64,000 bases of DNA from Bimastos eiseni (lineage: Eukaryota > Annelida > Clitellata > Crassiclitellata > Lumbricidae). The notes below the pieces were generated by a model that did no database searches, was not told the DNA's origin, and saw only the letters and a list, made by a program, of their open reading frames with translations. A program made the translations under genes and the position numbers. Below are positions 57,076 to 64,000 of the stretch, piece by piece. Position 1 is the first letter of the stretch. Every line of letters begins with the position of its first letter. The stretch covers positions 22,772,906 to 22,836,905 of the forward strand of contig OY365810.1 in the NCBI GenBank assembly GCA_959347315.1. The letters are read 5' to 3'.

Positions 57076-57735
57076 TGTGTTTGTGGGTTTTGTATCCAAT
57101 TTCATATTGCATTGTCTGATACATGTCCTGAAATTCTGTTCCATTACTGATGTACCAGGTCAGATGTGATTGCTTGCTCGATAAAACATAACGCTAGATA
57201 ATCGATTATTTGACAGACGTCGCTGCAGCACCACACTTCCCATCAGCGTCTGGTAATTGTAAGCTCCTCAAAAGCTAAGCTTAAACACTTGCTTATTCAC
57301 AGGGTTAAACGTTTAAACAAGGCAGTCAGCGATCAAGAAGTTGCTCGTCGGCTTTAACAGGGGTGCATCCGGTGTATGATATTATTTTTATAGATTCTAG
57401 GGAATCTATGCGTCGGTGAAATGATAGACTGCCATTTGATGAAAGTATATCTTATGCGTATAGGATGATGCACACATAAAATAGGTCGATCGCTTGATGG
57501 TCAGGGATAGCAGTCATCACGGACCTTGTTTGTCATTAGAGTAATTGGCAACCATATGCTGCTGCGGCGACAATGAGCATAGCCAGATGAGCGACAGATG
57601 AGCAGTCGGACACTTGGTCGGCGGATGGCTGGCACCGATGGGGCAAAGCAGACCAACCACCATAGGGGCACATGTCTAGCAATGCGATTTTTACGATTGG
57701 ATTGGCACTGTCTTGGCACATCCAGATAACAGAGA
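57076..57735. other. Unannotated spacer
   Basis: No feature recognised. Confidence 0.4.
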
Positions 57736-58345
57736 GACAGAAGAGAAAGCGAGGGAATGAACGATCGACAAATATTATCCACGGAAGACCGACGGAGAGA
57801 GAGAAGAGACACACAGAGCGACAGAGAGAGAAACAAGAGAGAGATACATAGGGAAAGAGAGCGAGAGGCAGAGGGAAAGAGAGAGAGAAACGAGAGAGAG
57901 AGAGAGACAGAGAGAAAGAGAGACAGATACAGAGGGAAAGAGAAAGATAGAGAGACAGAGAAAGAGAGTCAGAGAGAGAGAGAGACGGAGAAAAGAGAGA
58001 GACAAGGGGAAATAGAGAGTGACAGAGTGAGAGAGACAGAGAGAGAGAGAGAGAAAAGAGAGAGAGAGGCAGAAGGTAAGAGAGACAGACAGACAGACTG
58101 AGAGAGACAGAGAGAAGAGCGCAGAGAGCAGTTAGGAGAGCGAGCAGTGTCAGAATAAGAGTGATTAAAAGGATATAGAAGGAGACAGTGAAAGAGGCAG
58201 CAAAAAGCAAAAAGGAAACGGAGCCAGACAAAGATGAGGAAACAGATAAGAGTTGGGTATAGTGGTCTAAGAGATTGAGACAGAGGTCGAGACAGAAGTA
58301 GACAGAGATAGTATGACGCAGAGATAAAGAGAGACGGACAGAGAA
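57736..58345 (+). repeat. Long purine-rich GAGA/GACA tract
   Basis: About 600 bases are dominated by gagaga, gacaga and gaaag words, most pure at 57790-58120. The 324-codon Ser/Leu frame on the minus strand is a composition artefact. Confidence 0.9.
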
Positions 58346-58740
58346 AAAATCCTTCATCTTCTTAGTAAAGCAGTGGTTCAGACACAGTGAAATAGGAGCG
58401 ACGACATAGACACACACACACAGAGCGGCAGACGATCTCGAATCGGAGACAGACACAGACCGACGCAAAGGCATAGTCATAGGCAGTGAGACGAATGCAC
58501 AAAGGAACACGAAGACAGAAACAGATGGACGAATGACAGGTTCAGGAAAGCGCTAGAAGGGGAAAGAGATATCGATCTGGAGTGTCTCCTTAATTTGAAC
58601 GAATGCTTCACACGGTCCTCGTTCATCGTCGCTCGATGCTGTAGCTTACACATCGTTGCCAAAGGTTAACGAGGTCAGATGCGGATCCTCCTAGGTGCTC
58701 GTCGCTGTCGAGTTCTGCTCGAACGAAGATTTGTAGAACG

Positions 58741-58791
<51 letters not shown>

Positions 58792-58876
58792 GAGAGAAAG
58801 AGAGAAAGAGAGACAACCAGACAGACAGAGAAAGCGAGAGAGTAGAGACAGAGACAGAGAGACAGAGACAGAGAGA
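58741..58876. repeat. (TA)n(GA)n(CAGA)n compound microsatellite
   Basis: tatata for 20 bases is followed by gagaga and gacagagaga words. Confidence 0.92.
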
Positions 58877-59235
58877 TCGTTGGAAGGATGACATCGTCCA
58901 ATGACCCAAGTGACCAAGTAAATCGATTTCCACCTCACCTTCGCCATTGTTGATATGATGCCTACAAACAACAAAGGCCAATTTGACAGAAGTGAAGCAG
59001 TAAATTGTCATTCAAGTGAAAAGGTTTGCTCGATAAGCTGATGAAATTCATCAGATTTGAGCTAGCACTATACGAATTCAAAAACTATTGTACACTTAGA
59101 ATGAGTGCTAAACGTAGCACTTTAATTATGTCGCGTGTATCGGCCTACTAAAGTGAAAACATGTCTTCAAAACGAACCACTGCATCTCTGGTACAAGAGT
59201 TAAGTTCGGAATGTAGTCTAATAGCGGTTCATTTT

Positions 59236-59576
59236 TGTTGTAGAACAGACATCCTATGACATTGTGTTGTAGAACAGACATCCTATGACACTATGTTGTA
59301 GAACAGACATCCTATGACATTGTGTTGTAGAACAGACATCCTATGACACTATGTTGTAGAACATACATCCTATGACATTGTGTTGTAGAACAGACATCCT
59401 ATGACACTATGTTGTAGAACATACATCCTATGACATTGTGTTGTAGAACAGACATCCTATGACACTATGTTGTAGAACATACATCCTATGACATTGTGTT
59501 GTAGAACAGACATCCTATGACACTATGTTGTAGAACAGACATCCTATGACATTGTGTTGTAGAACAGACATCCTAT
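59236..59576 (+). repeat. 29-bp minisatellite, about 12 copies, with two-unit higher order
   Basis: The unit tgttgtagaacagacatcct plus atgacattg alternates with a form ending atgacacta. A third variation (acatacatcc for acagacatcc) appears in every second unit over the middle of the array, giving a 58-bp higher-order repeat. Confidence 0.93.
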
Positions 59577-59579
59577 TTT

Positions 59580-62280
59580 AGTAGAGCTGCTTCACAACTG
59601 TAACAGGGCGATAGACTGATTCAGCGAGTGGTAGCAAAGTCCGGTTTGTTGCCTGTTTTCCTCGTGTTTTCAATTTAGTTTACACTGACTGTGTTGTTCT
59701 CATTTGCATTTCTTGTTTTTATGTCGTACGTTGTTCGTGTGCCTGATCTTTGCCGATTCTGGTGGAGACGGGGCTGTTACGTGATTCTACAAAGGCAACT
59801 ATGCGGTGTGGTCTACTTTTTGAAACCCGACTTGAGCCAATTCATTTGCATTATTTACTGTGGTTAAGAGCTGTATGCAAAATTATGCAAATACATGTCA
59901 AACATCCTCCGATGCTCATTGCTTGCTGCGGGTTGTCTATGTATTTGTTTTTGCTGCTTCTTATGACTGATGAGAATCAAATAAATACTTTAACCGATTA
60001 AGTTTCAGAATCGGCAGAAGATTAACCATGTAGTCAATCGCACATAATTAGAAATAGGGCCTAGCTGAGTTTCCTCTGGGCATGAAATTGACTTATGCTG
60101 AAGCACGATGTGTCGGCACTTATTTTATGGTCACCTCGTACACAGAAGTCAGTTCTGACATTTCGATTCTAATTTAACAGAAAAATTGGTGCTGCTTTTG
60201 TTCCGATACTTGAGGCAAATTAGTCTTAGAATTAAGATAATAACGAAATCACGCCTCAACTTTGGTTTCACAACGTCATTTTGCCGCTATGCGTCGCAGT
60301 AGCTAGCTGGAACGGCATTGTCATCTTCACTCCAATAACTCTACACGTGAAAGTAACCGTACAAACCTAAGCAGGAAACAATTATTTCGTCTGCTAAAGC
60401 CACATTTTTGACAGAGTTAATTACAGAAAGTTTATCACCAGCGCTGTGGCAGACGTTGAATAAGTTGCTTCATCTGGAGAAGCTAGTGTTCTACTGTGTG
60501 CATGGCCGCCCGTAAACTTGTCAATAAATTATGGTCCTTGGAATTGCAATAATTTCTTGCATAAGCGATTTATGTCATGCTTTCAATAATTTATAACAGA
60601 CCAGTTTTGAGTAAGTAATCTTGCGCTGGGCTTAGCTTTCAAGTCGCACCATAGATGTGTGTAGTTTAAGATTACGATTGCGAGTAGTAAAGTATCATAA
60701 TAGGACTGTACTGCACTTTAAAGGAGACTGAGACGTAGCGGAGGTTGAAGTGTGCCGACAGAGAGAGAGAGTTTTTTTCTGAACATCAGAAGTAAATTTG
60801 AGACCTTCACTGTGCTTTGATAAAATAGATATAACAGACACTGTCAACTTAGCTGAGACTATATTATCACATCGCACACGGAGAAATGGAATGCATTCTT
60901 GAAGCATTTAAAATATGGTCAAATCATCTATAAGTATGTAAAACAAAAAAAGATGGACAATCCTATGTAAGACGATGACAACAGATGTTTCTCTACACGA
61001 AATAAAATACTGGATAATGAGAGAGCAAATGAAAATGAGTTCTCAGCACTGTAGAAATGAGTTGGTTACAGAAAACTAAAGGATCCTCACGACAGGAAGA
61101 AGCAGAAATAATGGGATGCGACAAGCTTTGATGAATATTGAGACGATTCTCTTAGATGAAGTCGTTCAGCGACTGCGTTGGTTTGTTGAAGCGGAGAGAA
61201 TGCAATTAACCGAATATCACCTAATTCGTCAGCAATAAAAGCACTTCATCGACCTCGCCGCCAGCTGCAGATGCTTGTTGGTCGCCGCTGACAATTTTAT
61301 CGGCGCAGTACTGATGCTACGCTGATAATTATGTGTGTTTAACTGTTGTTACTGTTTTTTTCATGTTTTGCACGATTTCACAATGAATTGATGCTTCAGA
61401 TCGAAAGAGAAGTGGCATTTTGTACTTACTTACTTTATTTCAATGTTCTCTGATTCTTTGCGAAACGTGATTGGCACTGATTTTGTTTAAGTCCTATGAA
61501 CGTACGACGTCACCAATATTCACTAAACTTTTTCGACAGTAGCCTACAGTAGCGCTTGTAACATGTATAAAGGGTTATTCGCAAATTTTATAATTCCATT
61601 TGAAGTAGGCTATGGAGACTATGGTAACTAACAAAATTCGAAAGTACTCCAGGCGCGTGAATAGTTGTACAGAATTTTTCCGACGCACTGTGATGTCAGG
61701 CAGGCAATTGGTCAGTTCAGCAGGCGTCCGACAGTCCTCTGCCGACCAGTAAATGACCGGTAATCACATGTTGAACGGTCCGGAATGGTCAGGATACGAT
61801 AACCGAGACCGATGTTGAGCCGCTAGTAATCATTTGGCAACAAACGACTTTCTACCTACATTTAATTCTATTTTTACCCTCTTTTATTTAACTTGGCTTG
61901 CACAAAGTTTGTCACGGTTGGTGCGCAATGTTTGTCACGTTTTGTACGACTTCTTTCAACTCTTTTTCAGCTATTTCCCCGTCAACCTAGAGAGCTGAAA
62001 TTTTGCACACATTTGAGGCTTGCATGACAGTGCAATGTATCAAATCTATACGGACCTATGTAAAACTCGTAGATTTTAGAACATTTATAATTGTAAATGT
62101 TTGTCACGACTGAGCTTTTTAGGCAGTGGTCTATGCATGCCCTATTTTAATCAGCACTATGTTCGGCGTCTCATAAGTTAGTGGGGTGCGATTAAGGATA
62201 GACAACTATGTTTTGCGTTGAAGTGTTTAAACAAAGAACTGTAACTTTAAATTACAGGCCTATTGCTACTTGTTTGTAGA
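59580..62280. other. Unannotated region
   Basis: About 2.7 kb without recognisable repeat, RNA gene or protein family. The frame at 59750-60001 is unremarkable. Confidence 0.45.
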
Positions 62281-62289
62281 ATAAGGGAT

Positions 62290-62420
62290 GTCAAACTTGG
62301 GAGCATAGCTGAGAAGCGGAGTTCGATTCCCGTATCCTTCGTGAGCTTGACTAGTCCTTGTTTCGCTAGGCGACGACGTCGGTCATTTATAATGTAAGAC
62401 GAAATGGGCGCCTCGCATGA
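62290..62420 (+). repeat. Possible tRNA-derived SINE relic
   Basis: gagcatagctgag (box-A-like) and gagttcgattcccg (box B, about 62319-62332) are followed by gagcttgactagtccttg, comparable to the tail of the 31389 copy. The box spacing is shorter than in a normal tRNA. Confidence 0.4.
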
Positions 62421-62544
62421 CTGCCGACAGTTAGATTCACTCCTGTAATAATTTATCATCATTCGTTCACACTAAGTTTGTAATCATACTGCAGTTTGTC
62501 AGTTTGAAATCAAACGAAAATTAGTATTATTATGTATTTTAGTC

Positions 62545-62785
62545 ATTATTATTAATATTATTATTATAATAAAATAATATTATTACTATTATTAGATCTA
62601 TCATTATTATTATTATTATTATTATTATTACTTTTTTAAAATTATTATTATTATTATTATGCCTCCCATTCGACTTCAACGTCTGACTCGTGGATTCGTT
62701 GATAGTTACGACGACGACGTCGACGTCGACGATAATGATGACGATGATGATGAGGGTAATAATAACAATGACGACGACAAAATAA
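62545..62785. repeat. (ATT)n followed by GAC/GAT triplets
   Basis: att/tta triplets run to about 62660. After a 40-bp gap come gacgacgacgtcgacgtcgac and gatgatgat. Confidence 0.9.
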
Positions 62786-62811
62786 CCCAATAGAAATCTG
62801 ACACAGCGACT

Positions 62812-62965
62812 CTCAGCAACTCCAAAATCGCTTACACCTCCCGGAAGCGCTTGGCACCTCCAGGAAAGCGCCTACCTACGTGTACTCCCGACAGCGCTTG
62901 ACACCTTCAGACATAGCTTAGCACTGTCCTCTCGATGGCTCCTTGCACCTCCCGAAAGCGTTGCT
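62812..62965 (+). repeat. Imperfect about 30-bp repeat, cacctcccggaaagcgct
   Basis: Five loose units share caccTcc and a/gAGCGCTTg words. Confidence 0.6.
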
Positions 62966-63445
62966 GGTGATACTGAAGAGGTATTATGAAATATGATCCG
63001 TTGCAAAGGAGAATCTTTTGGGAGACGTCCAATGAAGACCGTGAATATCGAAGTCAGTTGATTATATGCAGGGGCGTGAATGCAGATGTTTTAACCGATT
63101 TATCGCGTTGGAAGAAAAACAGCATAAAGTGTTTGATACGGTGATTGCTAAAAGCGGATGTGGTAGATGGGTCTAAACCAAGAAAGCAATTGCTCTTCCC
63201 TCGTCCACTAGATTGTTACTATGGGTGATATTCATTTACTGAATTAGTGCAATTTCAGCCGAAAATATTTTGTGGTAGTAAATCAACTTTTTTTCCTGGT
63301 GGGGTAAAAGGTGTGTAGTACAGTACAAATTATTAATGGGTGGTCTCTTAATCGCTAATTATGAAATACAATTGGCGTTGAGATGGAGCGATTCTTTGGC
63401 ACACCTTTGTCTTAGATCATGCGCCAAATTGGCAGAAAATTAGAA

Positions 63446-63632
63446 ATTAGAGACAGACAGAGACAGAAACAGAGACAAGGCAGAAACAGACAGAGACAAA
63501 GACAAAGCAGAAATATACAGACACAGAGACAAAGACAAAGCAGAAATATACAGACACAGATACAAAGACAGGGCGGAAACAGACAGCGACAGAGGCAAAA
63601 ACAGAGCAGATACAGATAGAGAAAGAGAGAGG
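63446..63632 (+). repeat. (CAGAGA/CAAAGA)n purine-rich repeat
   Basis: cagagacag, caaagacaaagcag and agaaatatacagacacag words recur. A roughly 38-bp unit is present twice at about 63495-63565. Confidence 0.88.
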
Positions 63633-63861
63633 GGGGCTCATGATAGATGTGATAATTGGGCCAAAGTCATCAAACTACTCTTAAAACAGCAGGAATTATG
63701 TCCAATGCACATTCTTAAACCAGAGGTTTGCAAAATGAAACCATGTACATATACATATACCTAAGCATATACATGTATATAATTATATATTATATGTATG
63801 GGTATAATATTCCTGTATTTTTATGTACTTTTTGCTGCATTTTGATATCTTCTGGTATATT

Positions 63862-63994
63862 ATTCTCTTCATTTATATTAGATATCGACCGATTTATAGG
63901 TGCTCGGGCAGTCAGATGGAACACAGAAACCGTCACCCTTTACGGCCGACGTATTCTGGAAGAAGTTAAGTTCAAAGACGTCATCCATCTGTGA
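63862..63994 (+). other. Open frame at window end, possible exon or element fragment
   Basis: The frame encodes DIDRFIGARAVRWNTETVTL and about 22 more residues ending KDVIHL before TGA. It begins after ttatattag, which could be a splice acceptor. I do not recognise the protein. Codon content looks more balanced than the neighbouring AT-rich DNA, but the evidence is thin. Confidence 0.2.
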
Positions 63995-64000
63995 GGGTAT

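Noticed and set aside
57536..58510. 324-codon minus-strand Ser/Leu-rich frame resembling a membrane protein
   Set aside because: It lies over a GAGA/GACA purine tract. The hydrophobic look comes from ctct/tctg codons only.
1..64000. CRISPR arrays
   Set aside because: The regular repeats found have no unique spacers (29-bp and 22-bp units are directly abutting), and the sequence is eukaryotic.

Overview
This window reads as non-coding, repeat-dense DNA from a eukaryote, most likely a marine invertebrate animal. Its base composition is AT-leaning. It has no dense bacterial-type gene packing, no operons and no ribosome-binding-site-led genes. It carries very many di-, tri- and tetranucleotide tracts, tRNA-derived SINE-like units, and several classes of eukaryotic transposon. 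The octamer TAGGCCTA and its half sites recur, and there are foldback elements whose arms are short tandem repeats, as in the TU elements of sea urchins. This hints at, but does not prove, an echinoderm-like or other invertebrate source. I found no convincing host protein gene, rRNA, intact tRNA or CRISPR array.

Layout. 1-15.8 kb: microsatellites and minisatellites, with a small foldback element (2713-3219) flanked by a 9-bp target duplication. 15.8-16.7 kb: a clean solo LTR with a 5-bp target duplication. 18.3-25 kb: a decayed RTE-like endonuclease fragment with an inverted duplication, a tRNA-derived SINE, a CR1/L2-like reverse transcriptase relic containing a 73-bp TTAA-flanked MITE, and a second foldback element. 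25-38 kb: tandem repeats, a second SINE copy, two non-autonomous hAT elements with 8-bp target duplications, perfect short hairpins, another RT relic and long TA tracts. 38.4-51.3 kb: the main structure, described below. 51-64 kb: a third foldback-like element, a LINE 3' fragment split by a further hAT element, a 29-bp minisatellite and purine-rich tracts.

The main structure is a set of insertions inside insertions. A large inverted array of a CTAGGA..AATTGACTCCC motif (arms 38425-39255 and 42349-51260) encloses decayed Ty3/Gypsy integrase and OTU-protease-like reading frames. The right arm was hit by a hAT element (43047-50876, 8-bp duplication). That element was hit by an LTR retrotransposon now reduced to a solo LTR (43351-50324, 5-bp duplication GTCTT). 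That LTR was in turn hit by an essentially full-length, about 6.06-kb, I-group non-LTR retrotransposon (43977-50039, 12-bp duplication). The youngest member encodes a gag-like ORF1 with three zinc knuckles and an ORF2 with APE-type endonuclease, reverse transcriptase and RNase H. It carries only a few inactivating changes: in-frame stops in ORF1 and two mutually compensating frameshifts in ORF2. The order of insertion can be read directly from the target duplications.
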